From Lactococcus taiwanensis (GTDB lineage Bacteria; Bacillota; Bacilli; Lactobacillales; Streptococcaceae): 64,000 bases of DNA. Location of the stretch: positions 303,708 to 367,707 of the forward strand of contig NZ_BNDT01000002.1 in the NCBI RefSeq assembly GCF_014905395.1, read 5' to 3'. Below the pieces are notes generated by a model. It saw only the letters and a list, made by a program, of their open reading frames with translations, was not told the DNA's origin and searched no databases. Below are positions 42,324-51,812 of this stretch, piece by piece. Positions within the stretch are counted from its first letter, which is position 1. Each line of letters begins with the position of its first letter. Made by a program: the position numbers and the translations under genes.

Positions 42324-45300
42324 ATGTTCGCACCACTTAATACAAAAACAGAATACAGCTTTTTAGATAGCATGGTCAAAATTGATGATTATCTGGAAAC
42401 TGCTGTGCGTTTAGGATATGAAAGCATTGGTATCTGCGATGTTGGGAATCTCCATGCTGCTTTTCGTTTTGTGAAAAAATCAGAAGCGCTAGGTTTGCAG
42501 CCTGTGATAGGTTCAGAGTTAACGTTTGAATGGCAAGGCATCCCTATTGCTTTTTCTTTTATCGCTAAGGACACACAAGGTTACAAAAATCTATTACGGA
42601 TTTCCACTCTTTATAATTATGGGAGGAGGCAGTTTACAGAGATAGAAGCTTTCTTGGCGGGACTGGCTGTGGTTATTCCTGAAGCTTACGGTCAGCTCAA
42701 TGAACTGACCAGGCTGTCAGTAATAGCTGAGGGTGCTTACGTGGGTATAGATCAAACGACGCCTATCGGGACCTCTTTTGTTCTTCCCGTCCTTGCTTTT
42801 CCAACCGTCCGCTATCTCAATTTTTCGGATCATGAGCTCTTGTCTATACTTCATGCGGTGAGAGATGGGGTACGCTTTGATGAAACACTAACCACAAGCC
42901 ATCGGGAACTTTTACAAAGACCCGAGGGATATGAGCAATATTTTCGGCAACATTTTCCTGAAGCACTGACAAATCTGTCAGCCCTGACAAAGGGAATTAA
43001 CTATGATTTTACAGAACAATTAGAATTACCACGTTTTGATAAAAAGCGAGCAGCTGATGAATTACTCCGTGAAACGGCCCTGACAGGTCTGTCAGCTAGA
43101 GTAGCATCAGGGGTTGATGAAGCAGCCCTTCCGAACTACCAAAAACGGTTAGAATCAGAACTAACAGTGATTCATCAGATGGGGTTTGATGATTACTTTT
43201 TGATTGTAGCTGATTTATTGCGCTACGCAAAAAAACAAGGGATTTATTGCGGAATGGGGCGAGGCTCTGCGGCTGGCTCACTTGTAGCCTATGTTTTGGG
43301 AATCACGCAAGTAGATCCAGTAAAAAATAATCTGTTCTTTGAGCGTTTTCTCAATCCAGAACGGGTTGCGATGCCAGATATTGATATAGACATGCCAGAT
43401 GACCGCCGCGCGGATCTTTTGGCTTATATGAAAAATCGTTATGGCTCCGAACACGTGGCACAGATTGTTACTTTTTCAACCTTAGGAAAACGTCAGGCAC
43501 TACGTGACGTAGGGAAGGCGTTTGGGATGAGTGAGGCAGAGTTGAGTAACATTACTCGTATGCTTATGCGACGTTATGATCATCTTGCTGATGAATATGC
43601 GAATAATCAAAGATTTAAGGCAGAAGTGTTAAAAAATGCAAAACTCAAACGTATTTATGAGGTAGCGCAGCGCATTGAAGGAATGCCACGTCAGACTTCT
43701 ACTCATGCTTCGGGTGTCGTCTTATCAGAAGAACCTCTAGTCAACTACGTGGCTTTGAAACCTTCGGAAGATCTCGCCCTAACTCAATACGAAGCACCCG
43801 ATGTTGAAGCAATTGGGCTTTTGAAAATTGACTTTCTTGGTTTAAGAAATCTCACTTTGATTACTCGGATAAGAGAGTTAGTAAAGTCACGCCAAAAGTT
43901 AGATATTGATCCGCTCGAAATAAATCTGGAAGATGAAAAAACGTTGGCTCTATTTCGTGCAGGAAACACCTTGGGAATTTTTCAGTTTGAAAACCCACAA
44001 ATGCGCCGCTTTTTACGCCAGTTAGCCCCTAGCAAGTTTGATGACATTGTGGATGCCACGTCTATTTTTAGGCCAGGACCTTCACAGTTCATTCCCCAGT
44101 TTGTAGCACGTCGGCATGGAAAAGAGAGAGTACCAGTGGTAGATGATGCCCTTTCTGATATCTTGGCTCCTACCTATGGTATCATGATTTATCAAGAGCA
44201 AATCATGCAGGTAGCGCAATCTTTTGCGAGATTTTCTTTAGGAAAAGCTGATTTGTTACGCCGGGCCATTTCCAAAAAAAAGGGAAATGAGTTAGAGGAA
44301 CTACGTGTAGAATTCTTGAACTCTGCCATAAGCAACGGACATAGTCAAGAACAGGCAGAAACCATTTATGACTTGATTGAACGTTTTGCCAATTACGGTT
44401 TTAATCGATCACATGCTTATGCCTATGCTGCTCTGGCTTTTCAGATTGCTTATTTCAAGGCTAATTTTCCTGATGAATTTTATGAAATACAGCTTCGAGA
44501 CCGTAAACGAGAGCTACTTTTAGGGGATGCGCTAGAACAAAACTACCGTATTGTTCCCGTTTCAATTAATACGATAAAAATGGGTGATTTTGTTAAACAG
44601 GGGAAGATTCGTTTAGGTTTTGCACATCTTCAAGGATTTTCTCGTGAGTTCTCACGTTGGATAGTTGAACATCAGCCGTTCGAGGATTTGAGCGCTTTAA
44701 TCAAGCAGGCGCCACAAAATTTCCAAAAAGTTGAAATGATTTTACCCTTGATACGCATCGGCGCTTTCGATGAGACTGACGGTCCTAATCGTGGCCAGCT
44801 TGCAGCGAATTTAGAAGCTTTGATTAACTATCATCAAACATTTCAGATGGATTTATTTGAAAACAGTCTTTTAAAATTTAGTTATCAAGATGCACCCGAC
44901 TATACGCAAGCTGAAAAATACGAATATGAAAAAAATCTCCTAGGGGTAGGAATTACTCCTCATCCTTTGCAAAGCTTGGCAGCAAAACTGGAGGGGAATT
45001 TTACCCCCCTTACTAGTTTAGAGAAAAATAGGCGAGCGACTCTCTTAGTCGAAGTAAGCACAATTCGGACCCATCGTACCAAAAATGGTCAAACAATGGC
45101 TTTTTTGACAGTAACAGATAGTCGTGAGAAATTAGATGTAACCCTATTCCCTGAAAACTATCGTCAAGTTATGGCTGTGCTTGAGACGGGTAATTTTTAC
45201 TTTATTATTGGAAAAATTACTGAACGCAATGATGCGCTACAAATGGTAGCCGAGCGTTTAGTACCTGTTTTTGAAACAGAACGAAAACTTTGGTTGAATG

Positions 45301-45482
45301 TGTCCAATGGACAGCATAATCAGAAAATTTCGCAGCTTTTAAAAGAATATCCAGGACCCCATCAAGTTATCCTTCATTTTGCAGATACCAAAACCACTCG
45401 ACAAACGACATTGTACGTCGAGGAGTCTCAGCAACTCCTTAAACGCCTTGAGGGGTATGTTTTAGCGTCTGTCTACAAATAA
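42324..45482 (+). CDS. dnaE: DNA polymerase III alpha subunit, DnaE type
   Basis: Replicative polymerase that in Bacillota extends primers and works beside PolC. 1052 aa, slightly shorter than many. PHP domain 1-200 ([33 protein letters not shown]), palm with [14 protein letters not shown] near 310 and the catalytic [12 protein letters not shown] near 351-360, [14 protein letters not shown] (beta-clamp region precursor) near 555, [12 protein letters not shown] near 692 and a C-terminal OB fold. AAAGGAG precedes the ATG. Three exact palindrome copies (42705, 42966, 43080) lie in frame between the PHP and palm domains. Terminator at 45481-45511. Confidence 0.95.
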   Translation: MFAPLNTKTEYSFLDSMVKIDDYLETAVRLGYESIGICDVGNLHAAFRFVKKSEALGLQPVIGSELTFEWQGIPIAFSFIAKDTQGYKNLLRISTLYNYGRRQFTEIEAFLAGLAVVIPEAYGQLNELTRLSVIAEGAYVGIDQTTPIGTSFVLPVLAFPTVRYLNFSDHELLSILHAVRDGVRFDETLTTSHRELLQRPEGYEQYFRQHFPEALTNLSALTKGINYDFTEQLELPRFDKKRAADELLRETALTGLSARVASGVDEAALPNYQKRLESELTVIHQMGFDDYFLIVADLLRYAKKQGIYCGMGRGSAAGSLVAYVLGITQVDPVKNNLFFERFLNPERVAMPDIDIDMPDDRRADLLAYMKNRYGSEHVAQIVTFSTLGKRQALRDVGKAFGMSEAELSNITRMLMRRYDHLADEYANNQRFKAEVLKNAKLKRIYEVAQRIEGMPRQTSTHASGVVLSEEPLVNYVALKPSEDLALTQYEAPDVEAIGLLKIDFLGLRNLTLITRIRELVKSRQKLDIDPLEINLEDEKTLALFRAGNTLGIFQFENPQMRRFLRQLAPSKFDDIVDATSIFRPGPSQFIPQFVARRHGKERVPVVDDALSDILAPTYGIMIYQEQIMQVAQSFARFSLGKADLLRRAISKKKGNELEELRVEFLNSAISNGHSQEQAETIYDLIERFANYGFNRSHAYAYAALAFQIAYFKANFPDEFYEIQLRDRKRELLLGDALEQNYRIVPVSINTIKMGDFVKQGKIRLGFAHLQGFSREFSRWIVEHQPFEDLSALIKQAPQNFQKVEMILPLIRIGAFDETDGPNRGQLAANLEALINYHQTFQMDLFENSLLKFSYQDAPDYTQAEKYEYEKNLLGVGITPHPLQSLAAKLEGNFTPLTSLEKNRRATLLVEVSTIRTHRTKNGQTMAFLTVTDSREKLDVTLFPENYRQVMAVLETGNFYFIIGKITERNDALQMVAERLVPVFETERKLWLNVSNGQHNQKISQLLKEYPGPHQVILHFADTKTTRQTTLYVEESQQLLKRLEGYVLASVYK
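42705..42720. repeat. Dispersed palindrome in dnaE (copy 1)
   Basis: CTGAC-CAGGCT-GTCAG then TAAT, encoding Leu-Thr-Arg-Leu-Ser-Val. Confidence 0.85.
42966..42981. repeat. Dispersed palindrome in dnaE (copy 2)
   Basis: CTGAC-AAATCT-GTCAG, encoding Leu-Thr-Asn-Leu-Ser-Ala. Confidence 0.85.
43080..43095. repeat. Dispersed palindrome in dnaE (copy 3)
   Basis: CTGAC-AGGTCT-GTCAG, encoding Leu-Thr-Gly-Leu-Ser-Ala. Confidence 0.85.
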
Positions 45483-45513
45483 AAAAAGCCTTCACTAAGA
45501 GGGCTTTTTTATT
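45481..45513. terminator. Bidirectional terminator between dnaE and trhA
   Basis: AAAAAAAGCC-TTCACTAAGA-GGGCTTTTTT between convergent genes. Confidence 0.85.
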
Positions 45514-45522
45514 TAAGATGAA

Positions 45523-46173
45523 CTATCCCACGTAGCCATACACCGAGATAAACATAAGTGCAGCTGCCAATAAGACAAACAAATGCCAGACCACATGAGC
45601 AAAGGGAAATCGAAAATGATAGATAGCAGCACCAACAGAATAAACCACTCCACCAAGAACCAGAAGCCAAAAACCAATAGGATCAATTGCCTGCCAAAGG
45701 GGATAAATTACAATCAAAATCATCCAACCAAGTACAACGTATAAAATAGTTGATAATTTAGGAGTTCTTCCCCACTTCGGTAAGTAAATTGAAGTCAACA
45801 CAATTCCCAAAATGGCGCAGATCCAAATAATAGCTAATACAATCCAACCGAGCCAATTGTTGAGAGCAACTAAGCAATAGGGAGTATAAGTTCCTGCGAT
45901 TAGAAGGTAAATTCCATTATGATCAAAAACACGAAAAACTTTTACGGCGCGAGTGAAGTGAAGACTGTGAGCTAAGGTAGAGAAGAGAAAAAGCATGACC
46001 AGTGAAGCACCATAAATGGCAAAAGCTGTTACAGCAAGGGCAGAACCAGAAGCCACTCCTTTTAAGATGAGTAAGACTAACGCAGCAATAGATAAGCCTA
46101 CACCAATGCCATGCGTGATTGCATTAAATATTTCATTAAGAATCTGATAAGTTCTTGAACTTTGTGTTTCCAT
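45523..46173 (-). CDS. trhA: Hemolysin III / TrhA-family membrane protein
   Basis: 216 aa with seven predicted membrane helices, PAQR-type topology. N-terminal EIFNAITHGIGVGLSIAAL (conserved His near 21), FLFSTLAHSLHF near 62 with metal-binding Ser/His, FDHNGIYLLIAGTYTPY near 83 and a final HVVWHLFVLLAA with the last histidines. The family keeps membrane fluidity in Bacillota; the hemolysin name is historical. GGAG precedes the ATG. Single gene, convergent with dnaE and divergent from degV. Confidence 0.9.
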   Translation of the reverse strand: METQSSRTYQILNEIFNAITHGIGVGLSIAALVLLILKGVASGSALAVTAFAIYGASLVMLFLFSTLAHSLHFTRAVKVFRVFDHNGIYLLIAGTYTPYCLVALNNWLGWIVLAIIWICAILGIVLTSIYLPKWGRTPKLSTILYVVLGWMILIVIYPLWQAIDPIGFWLLVLGGVVYSVGAAIYHFRFPFAHVVWHLFVLLAAALMFISVYGYVG

Positions 46174-46283
46174 CTTTTTTCTCCGATTATTGTGTTTATC
46201 CCTTGGTCAAGCAAATTTAAGTGAAGTTATGAAGTCAAAAAAATATGTTTTTCAACCTTTTTTGCTCTTTCCAACTGAAAATT

Positions 46284-46292
46284 TGTTATAAT
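46284..46292 (+). promoter_or_regulatory. Extended -10 promoter of degV-ypmR operon
   Basis: TG-T-TATAAT, leaving a leader of about 75 nt that contains a loose TTGAAC...GTTCAA inverted repeat (about 46324-46363). Confidence 0.6.
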
Positions 46293-46373
46293 ATATGATA
46301 GCACAAATTGTATAGAAAAGGAATTGAACCTGCGAGTTTCTATTCAGGAAATAAGTGAGTTCAAATAGTAAAT

Positions 46374-47210
46374 ATGCCAGTAAAAATTGTGACAGATTCA
46401 TCCATTACGATTGAACCAGAGCTTGTTCGTGAACTTGACATTACTATCGTTCCGTTATCCGTAACCATTGATGGGGTCATGTATTCAGATGAAGATTTGA
46501 AGTTTGAAGATTTCATGGTCAAGATGGCTGAAACGAAAAATCTTCCAAAAACAAGTCAACCTCCGGTAGGTGTCTTTGCAGAAGTTTATGAAAATATTGC
46601 AGCGCAAGGAGATGAGGTTATCTCCATTCATATGACGGAGACCTTGTCAGGAACAGTTGAAGCCGCACGGCAGGGAGCGATGCTTTCTGGACATGATGTG
46701 ACGGTCCTTGATAGTGATTTTACCGACCAAGCGCAAAAATTTCAGGTGGTTGAAGCTGCTCGTATGGCAAAAGCGGGCGCAACTAAGGCTGACATTTTGA
46801 AAAAGGTCGACCATATTCGTCAATCTACCGAGCTTTATATTGGTTTTTCAACCTTAGAAAATCTCGTAAAAGGTGGTCGTGTCAGCCGAATGACGGGACT
46901 TTTTGGTAGCCTTTTAAATGTACGGGTAATTGGCGATTTGAAAAATCGCGAGCTCAACACTCTTTTGCGTGGACGGGGTAATAAGACCTTTTATAAATGG
47001 TTAGATGAATTGGCAAATCATATCAGCGCTTCAGGACGTAAAATTCGAGAAATTGGCATCTCTCATGCTCAAGGGCTTGAATTTTCTCAAAAAGCAAGAG
47101 ATGTTCTGCAAAAATTTGTAGAGAAACCAATCGCTATAATGGATACGAATACAACCATTGCAACACATACTGGTCCTGGCGCTTGGGCGATTATGATTGA
47201 TTATGAATGA
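46374..47210 (+). CDS. DegV family fatty-acid-binding protein
   Basis: 278 aa. DegV proteins bind fatty acids and can present them to a fatty-acid kinase (FakB-like role). N-terminal KIVTDSSITIEPEL, the phosphate/carboxylate-binding TSQPPVGVFAEVYE near 55-70, SIHMTETLSGTVEAA near 82-98 with the typical Ser, and ENLVKGGRVSRMTGLFGSLLNVRV near 162-185. A C-terminal GPGAWAI ends the fold. The SD before the ATG is weak (GTGAG). It is followed closely by ypmR and probably cotranscribed. Confidence 0.9.
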   Translation: MPVKIVTDSSITIEPELVRELDITIVPLSVTIDGVMYSDEDLKFEDFMVKMAETKNLPKTSQPPVGVFAEVYENIAAQGDEVISIHMTETLSGTVEAARQGAMLSGHDVTVLDSDFTDQAQKFQVVEAARMAKAGATKADILKKVDHIRQSTELYIGFSTLENLVKGGRVSRMTGLFGSLLNVRVIGDLKNRELNTLLRGRGNKTFYKWLDELANHISASGRKIREIGISHAQGLEFSQKARDVLQKFVEKPIAIMDTNTTIATHTGPGAWAIMIDYE

Positions 47211-47261
47211 GAGGAATAAATTGTAATTTTCATTCTAAAAGGAAGATTGCAAGAAAAAATA

Positions 47262-48092
47262 ATGAAAAACTTCTTACGTACATTTGCCGGCTTTTTGCTG
47301 GCAATTTTGCTCATTTTTTGTGTATTTTGGCTAGTGTTTCCAAAGGCGGGAAATCGCTTTTCAGGTGAAAAACGAACGGTCATTACACAGAAGAAAATTA
47401 AATATGCTGCTCTTGGGGATTCTTTGACCGAGGGGGTAGGCGATGCTACAACGCAAGGTGGATTTGTCCCTTTGTTTGCTAAGGCGATTGAAAACGGCAC
47501 AGGAAGTTCGGTCATTAGCCAGAATTTTGGCAAGGCGGGAGATACGAGCACGCAGATTTATAACCGTATGTTAAAGCAAAAGAAGATAACGAAAGGTTTA
47601 AAGAAGGCGGATGTGATCACTTTGACGGTTGGTGGCAACGATTTGATGAAGGTTTTACGTGATAATGTGACAAAATTATCAACAATGAGTGAACAAGATT
47701 TCGTCAAACCCGAAGCGGCCTACCAAAAGCGGGTTAAAAAATTATTAGATACAATAAGACAAGACAATCCTAAAGCACAGATCTATGTGTTAGGAATCTA
47801 TAATCCCTTTTATATTAACTTTCCAGAGATGACAGTGATGCAAAATGTGGTGGATAGTTGGAACAAATCGACTGAAAGTACGGTCAGCAAGGAAAAAAAT
47901 ACTTATTTTGTCCCAATTAATGATCTGCTTTATAAGGGAACAGGAACACAAGCTGTTGAGTCGGATAGTACATCCTCAGAATCTGTGGCAAATAATCTTT
48001 TATATACTGGGGATCATTTCCATCCAAATAATACGGGTTATCAAATTATGGCAGATGCAGTGTATGCCAGTTATAAGGAGGTCAATCGTTAA
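47262..48092 (+). CDS. ypmR: SGNH/GDSL-family lipase-like protein (YpmR)
   Basis: 276 aa with an N-terminal membrane anchor (residues 5-27), then an extracytoplasmic SGNH hydrolase: Ser54 in ALGDSLTEGVGD (block I), Gly in FGKAGDTSTQ (block II), GGNDLMK (block III, oxyanion Asn near 127) and the Asp-His pair in DHFHPNNTGY near 258 (block V). All four catalytic elements are present. The substrate is unknown. The ATG at 47262 is chosen because the TTG at 47247 is directly on top of the SD (AAAGGAAG). It abuts the GH3 gene (stop 48092, next ATG 48093). Confidence 0.88.
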   Translation: MKNFLRTFAGFLLAILLIFCVFWLVFPKAGNRFSGEKRTVITQKKIKYAALGDSLTEGVGDATTQGGFVPLFAKAIENGTGSSVISQNFGKAGDTSTQIYNRMLKQKKITKGLKKADVITLTVGGNDLMKVLRDNVTKLSTMSEQDFVKPEAAYQKRVKKLLDTIRQDNPKAQIYVLGIYNPFYINFPEMTVMQNVVDSWNKSTESTVSKEKNTYFVPINDLLYKGTGTQAVESDSTSSESVANNLLYTGDHFHPNNTGYQIMADAVYASYKEVNR

Positions 48093-49298
48093 ATGAAAAA
48101 AAGGCCAAGAAAACAAATAAATAAGCTTGGTCTCTTTGGATTAGGTTTTGCATTGATCATTGTTGCACTTGCTGCTGTAGGGCTTAACTTAAAGACGAAG
48201 TCTCACCCCGAACAGGTGAAAAAACCCAGTTCGTCTAGCATCAAAAATGCTGACTCATCTGCCAAAAGAGAAAAGGTTCCCTCAGAAAAACTCTCACTGG
48301 CCCAAGAAGTGGGTCAGCTCTTTATGGTGGGAATGCCTGCTGCTGATTACAATGAAGCCACAGCATATGCGCTAAGAGATTTACAGGTGGGAAACGTCAT
48401 CCTGACAGGACGTTCAACACTTGGCGTACAAATGACAAAAAAATTGACCACTCGCCTACAAGATTTGGCGCCTGAGCACCGCAAACTTCTGATTGCCTGT
48501 GATCAAGAAGGGGGCGCTGTTCAAGTACTACAAGGAGAAGAATTTACGGCAATTCCTGATGGCATCACACAAGGAACTTGGCAACCGCAAACCTTGAAAA
48601 GTAAAGCTAGTGAATGGGGCAGTGCATTAGCCGCGGCTGGTGTGAACTTTAATTTAGCGCCTGTAGCGGATCTTGTGGCTTCTGCTGAGTTTGCACCATC
48701 CAATGCTCCAATTGGTTATTGGGGACGTCAGTACGCTTATACTCCTGATGAAGTTGTGAGCCACGCCAAAGCTTTTTCGGATGGAATGAAAGAAGCACAG
48801 GTTTTAACTACGGCGAAGCATTTTCCAGGTTTGGGAGCTGTCACGGGCAATACCGATACTACGGCAAACGTGCAGGATACTAAGACATCACTGACCAGCC
48901 CGTCAGTAAAAGTCTTTGAGCAGCTGATTGAGAAAAATATTTCCTCAATCATGACCGCTACTGCTATCTATACGCAACTTGATGACAAGATGCCTGCAGC
49001 TTTTTCAAGTCAAGTTGTTCAGGGCCTTTTACGTGAAAAATTAAAGTTTAAAGGCTTGGTTATTACAGACGACTTGTCGAATGCTGCACAGGTTCAAGCA
49101 TGGACACCTGCTCAACGCGCCAGCCTTGCCCTAGAGGCGGGGAATGATATGGTTTTGGCCAATGACCCCGCTCAGCTCCCAGAGATGGTCACTCATGTCA
49201 TAGCTAAAGCGGAGTCGGAGCCCGAATTTGCTACTAAAATTCATCAGGCTGCAACTAGAGTTTTAAAAATTAAACAACAAATGAATCTTCTAGAATAG
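48093..49298 (+). CDS. GH3 family beta-N-acetylhexosaminidase-like protein, membrane anchored
   Basis: 401 aa. Membrane anchor at 12-34, a Ser/Lys linker, then a GH3 N-terminal TIM barrel: LSLAQEVGQLFMVGMP near 66, DQEGGAVQVL near 134, NFNLAPVADL, KHFPGLGAVTGNTDTT near 247-262 and VITDDLSNAAQV near 325, whose Asp is the presumed nucleophile. The KHFPGLG..GNTDT form replaces the KHFPGHG..DSH of Gram-negative NagZ. There is no lipobox Cys, so it is anchored by the helix. It probably trims peptidoglycan or surface sugars outside the cell. It stands between ypmR and ypmS, which are adjacent in Bacillus. Confidence 0.85.
   Translation: MKKRPRKQINKLGLFGLGFALIIVALAAVGLNLKTKSHPEQVKKPSSSSIKNADSSAKREKVPSEKLSLAQEVGQLFMVGMPAADYNEATAYALRDLQVGNVILTGRSTLGVQMTKKLTTRLQDLAPEHRKLLIACDQEGGAVQVLQGEEFTAIPDGITQGTWQPQTLKSKASEWGSALAAAGVNFNLAPVADLVASAEFAPSNAPIGYWGRQYAYTPDEVVSHAKAFSDGMKEAQVLTTAKHFPGLGAVTGNTDTTANVQDTKTSLTSPSVKVFEQLIEKNISSIMTATAIYTQLDDKMPAAFSSQVVQGLLREKLKFKGLVITDDLSNAAQVQAWTPAQRASLALEAGNDMVLANDPAQLPEMVTHVIAKAESEPEFATKIHQAATRVLKIKQQMNLLE
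48891..48906. repeat. Dispersed palindrome in the GH3 gene
   Basis: CTGAC-CAGCCC-GTCAG then TAAA, encoding Leu-Thr-Ser-Pro-Ser-Val. Confidence 0.85.
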
Positions 49299-49305
49299 GG
49301 AAAAA

Positions 49306-49965
49306 ATGGAAAATCAAGAAACACAAGCACGAAAAACAAGAAAAATGAATCCCAAACCAAGCAAAGAGAAAAAAGAGCCAACTTCTAAATCCAAAAACCC
49401 TATTTGGAAATGGTTATTTCTTATCTTGCTTGCAATCAATCTGGCAGGGGTGTTATTTGTAGCTGTTAGGGTAATGATGCCACGTGACCAAGCAGTGCTT
49501 ACTCAGAAACAAACGAGTACGTCAGATCAAAAAGTAGCCCAGATCACGAGTACAACAGAACAGTTGAATGAGCTAATCAATAGTTATTTAGAACCTTATC
49601 AGACTGATGAAATGTCCTATAAGTTTTATATCTCTGAACAAGAAGCAGTGCTTGAAGCTTCCTATCAGCTCTTTGGTACTAAAATCCCGCTTTATATCTA
49701 TTTTGAACCCTTAGCTTTGGCTGATGGCTCTGTCAGTTTGTCAGTGAAGAGTATCTCCGCTGGAAACTTGAGTTTACCAACCTCAGATATCCTTGCGATG
49801 CTTAAATCTTACAACTTACCTAACTTTGTACAAGTAGATAGTAAGAACAGTCAGCTCATTATTAATCTGCCAAAAGTCAAATTAGCATCGGATCTTTATT
49901 TGAAGGCAAATCAAATTGATTTGGTCAAAGGAAATTTCGTCTTTGATTTCATGAAAAAAGCCTGA
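49306..49965 (+). CDS. ypmS: YpmS/DUF2140 family membrane-anchored protein
   Basis: 219 aa. A Lys/Glu-rich cytoplasmic start, one membrane helix (about 35-57), then an extracytoplasmic domain with the DUF2140 features LNELINSYLEPYQTDEMSYKFYISEQEAVLEASYQLFG (about 86-124) and IYFEPLALADGSVSLSVKSISAGNLSLP. Function unknown; linked to envelope genes. It begins 7 nt after the GH3 stop, so same operon. A variant palindrome (49721-49736) is in frame. Confidence 0.85.
   Translation: MENQETQARKTRKMNPKPSKEKKEPTSKSKNPIWKWLFLILLAINLAGVLFVAVRVMMPRDQAVLTQKQTSTSDQKVAQITSTTEQLNELINSYLEPYQTDEMSYKFYISEQEAVLEASYQLFGTKIPLYIYFEPLALADGSVSLSVKSISAGNLSLPTSDILAMLKSYNLPNFVQVDSKNSQLIINLPKVKLASDLYLKANQIDLVKGNFVFDFMKKA
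49721..49736. repeat. Dispersed palindrome, variant in ypmS
   Basis: CTGAT-GGCTCT-GTCAG, one mismatch. Confidence 0.5.
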
Positions 49966-49991
49966 AAAACGGCTTAAAACGGCATTTTGAC

Positions 49992-50020
49992 TTGCAATGT
50001 GGGGCAAGATTTGCTAAAAT
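49992..50020 (+). promoter_or_regulatory. hup promoter
   Basis: TTGCAA (49992-49997), 17 nt, TAAAAT (50015-50020) with extended TG: a strong promoter, as expected for HU. Confidence 0.85.
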
Positions 50021-50070
50021 GAAAACTGCCTAAGGTTTAAGGTAAAAAACAAATGGAGGACATTTTTATA

Positions 50071-50346
50071 ATGGCTAACAAACAAGATCTTATCGCTGAA
50101 GTTGCAGCAAAAACAGGATTGACTAAAAAAGACTCAGAAAAAGCAGTAAACGCTTTTGGTGAAGTTGTCACTGAATTCCTTGCAAAAGGTGAAAAAGTTC
50201 AATTGATCGGTTTCGGTACTTTCGAAACTCGTGAACGTGCAGCTCGCGAAGGTCGTAACCCACAAACTGGTGAAGCAATTAAAATCGCTGCAACAGTTGT
50301 CCCTGCATTCAAAGCTGGTAAAGCATTGAAAGACGCTGTTAAATAA
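50071..50346 (+). CDS. hup: DNA-binding protein HU
   Basis: Nucleoid-associated architectural protein that bends DNA as a dimer. 91 aa. [29 protein letters not shown] start, [22 protein letters not shown] (DNA-binding arm, residues 46-67 with the conserved RNPQTG) and [13 protein letters not shown] end. The ATG at 50071 fits the family and has TGGAGGA 12 nt upstream; the frame from 50053 would add an extra six residues. Strong promoter and terminator of its own. Confidence 0.97.
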   Translation: MANKQDLIAEVAAKTGLTKKDSEKAVNAFGEVVTEFLAKGEKVQLIGFGTFETRERAAREGRNPQTGEAIKIAATVVPAFKAGKALKDAVK

Positions 50347-50364
50347 TTAACGCAATAAAACATC

Positions 50365-50394
50365 AAGAACCATGAATTTTCATGGTTCTTTTTG
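50365..50394 (+). terminator. Terminator after hup
   Basis: AAGAACCATGAA-TT-TTCATGGTTCTTTTTG. Confidence 0.9.
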
Positions 50395-50571
50395 TTTGAA
50401 AAATGAAAGGAGTGCTTTTCAATTCCAAACCAAAAGAACCATCTCACTGGATTTTATTGTGGTGTTAGTGCAAGCTGCACTGATACATGCAATGATTTTT
50501 TTATTTCTCTCGTTCATTTGCCTTGTTTTGTGATAAAATAGTACTTGATTTTGAAAATGAGGAATGAAAAA

Positions 50572-51717
50572 ATGATTTATTTTGATAATAGTGCGACGAC
50601 AGCAATTGATCCACAAGTGTTACGGACATTTACTGAAGTCTCAACTAAAATTATGGGGAATCCGTCTAGTTTGCATAGTTTAGGAACCACGGCAACCCGC
50701 TTATTAGAAGCATCTCGGCGGCAAATTGCTGAATTGCTGGGCATAAAAGCAGAAGAGGTATATTTTACGAGTGGTGGAACAGAAGGGGATAATTGGGTTT
50801 TAAAAGGAGTGGCCTTTGAAAAGCGCCCTTATGGAAATCATATTATTGTTTCGAGTGTGGAGCATCCTGCCGTCAAGAATACTGCTGAGTGGCTCAAAAC
50901 TCAAGGTTTTGAGGTAGATTATGCTCCCGTAGATGCACAAGGTGCAGTGGATCTAGAAGCTCTAAAAAAATTGATTCGAGCAGAAACGATTTTAATTTCT
51001 GTAATGGCAGTCAACAATGAAGTGGGGACAATCCAACCTATTGCAGCTTTATCAGAATTACTAAAAGATAAACCAACGATTTCTTTTCATGTCGATGCTG
51101 TACAAGCCATTGGTAAAATCCCCGTTGCAGATTGGCTTACGTCACGGGTTGACTTTGCTACCTTATCCGCGCATAAATTTCATGGTCCGCGCGGCGTGGG
51201 AATAGTCATTGCTAAGTCAGGTAAGCGTTTGGTTCCGCTTCTTCATGGCGGAGGACAAGAGCACAATCGGCGTTCAACCACAGAAAATTTAGCGGGAATT
51301 GCTGCGACGGCTAAAGCGTTGCGCTTAGCGATGACAGATGAAGTTTTCAAGCGTGAGAAAGTTGCTGCGATGAAAGAAGTGATTCAAAATGAGCTAAAAA
51401 AACACGATAAAGTTGTTCTCTTTAGCCAAAAAGAAGGATTTGCCCCTAATATTTTAACTTTTGGTATTCGCGGGGTCAGAGGTGAGGTTGTGGTGCATGC
51501 ATTTGAGCAACATGATATTTTTATCTCAACTACCTCAGCATGCTCTTCAAAGAAGAATGCAGCAGCTGGAACGCTTGTGGCGATGAATGTTCCCAATAAA
51601 CTCGCGACGAGCGCAGTACGTCTCTCCTTAGATAGCACAAACAATATGGCTGAAGTTGAGCAATTTCTTACTGTTTTTAGACAAATTTATCAAGAATTAG
51701 AAAAAGTGAGCGGCTGA
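50572..51717 (+). CDS. Cysteine desulfurase (NifS/IscS-like)
   Basis: PLP enzyme that takes sulfur from cysteine for thiolated tRNA or Fe-S use. 381 aa. IYFDNSATTAIDP start, TSGGTEGDNWVL near 73, SSVEHPAVKN near 104, the PLP Lys202 in TLSAHKFHGPRGVG and the persulfide-forming Cys in STTSACSSKKNAA near 323 (group I style loop). GAGGAAT precedes the ATG at 50572. In streptococci a gene of this type stands by thiI; thiI is not seen here, so the acceptor pathway is open. The stop codon TGA is supplied by a palindrome copy (51714-51729). Confidence 0.9.
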   Translation: MIYFDNSATTAIDPQVLRTFTEVSTKIMGNPSSLHSLGTTATRLLEASRRQIAELLGIKAEEVYFTSGGTEGDNWVLKGVAFEKRPYGNHIIVSSVEHPAVKNTAEWLKTQGFEVDYAPVDAQGAVDLEALKKLIRAETILISVMAVNNEVGTIQPIAALSELLKDKPTISFHVDAVQAIGKIPVADWLTSRVDFATLSAHKFHGPRGVGIVIAKSGKRLVPLLHGGGQEHNRRSTTENLAGIAATAKALRLAMTDEVFKREKVAAMKEVIQNELKKHDKVVLFSQKEGFAPNILTFGIRGVRGEVVVHAFEQHDIFISTTSACSSKKNAAAGTLVAMNVPNKLATSAVRLSLDSTNNMAEVEQFLTVFRQIYQELEKVSG

Positions 51718-51735
51718 CCAGCCTGTCAGTAAAAA
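51714..51735 (+). terminator. Palindrome copy that supplies the desulfurase stop codon, probable terminator
   Basis: CTGAC-CAGCCT-GTCAG then TAAAAAAAAG. The TGA of the gene (51715-51717) lies inside the left arm. The following run is A rather than T, so termination on this strand is weak. Confidence 0.8.
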
Positions 51736-51797
51736 AAAGACATCTCAAGGGTGCTTTTTTTGTTTCTTCGCTTATTAAGCTGTCATTAAACAAGAGA

Positions 51798-51806
51798 TGG
51801 TATAAA
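51798..51806 (+). promoter_or_regulatory. Extended -10 promoter of the NlpC/P60 gene (predicted leaderless)
   Basis: TG-G-TATAAA ends at 51806; ATG at 51813; 6 nt between; no SD. Confidence 0.65.
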
Positions 51807-51812
51807 GTAAAG

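Noticed and set aside
50403..50470. Short frame of about 21 codons between hup and the cysteine desulfurase gene
   Set aside because: No SD before its ATG and low-complexity content. The interval is better explained as leader and promoter DNA.
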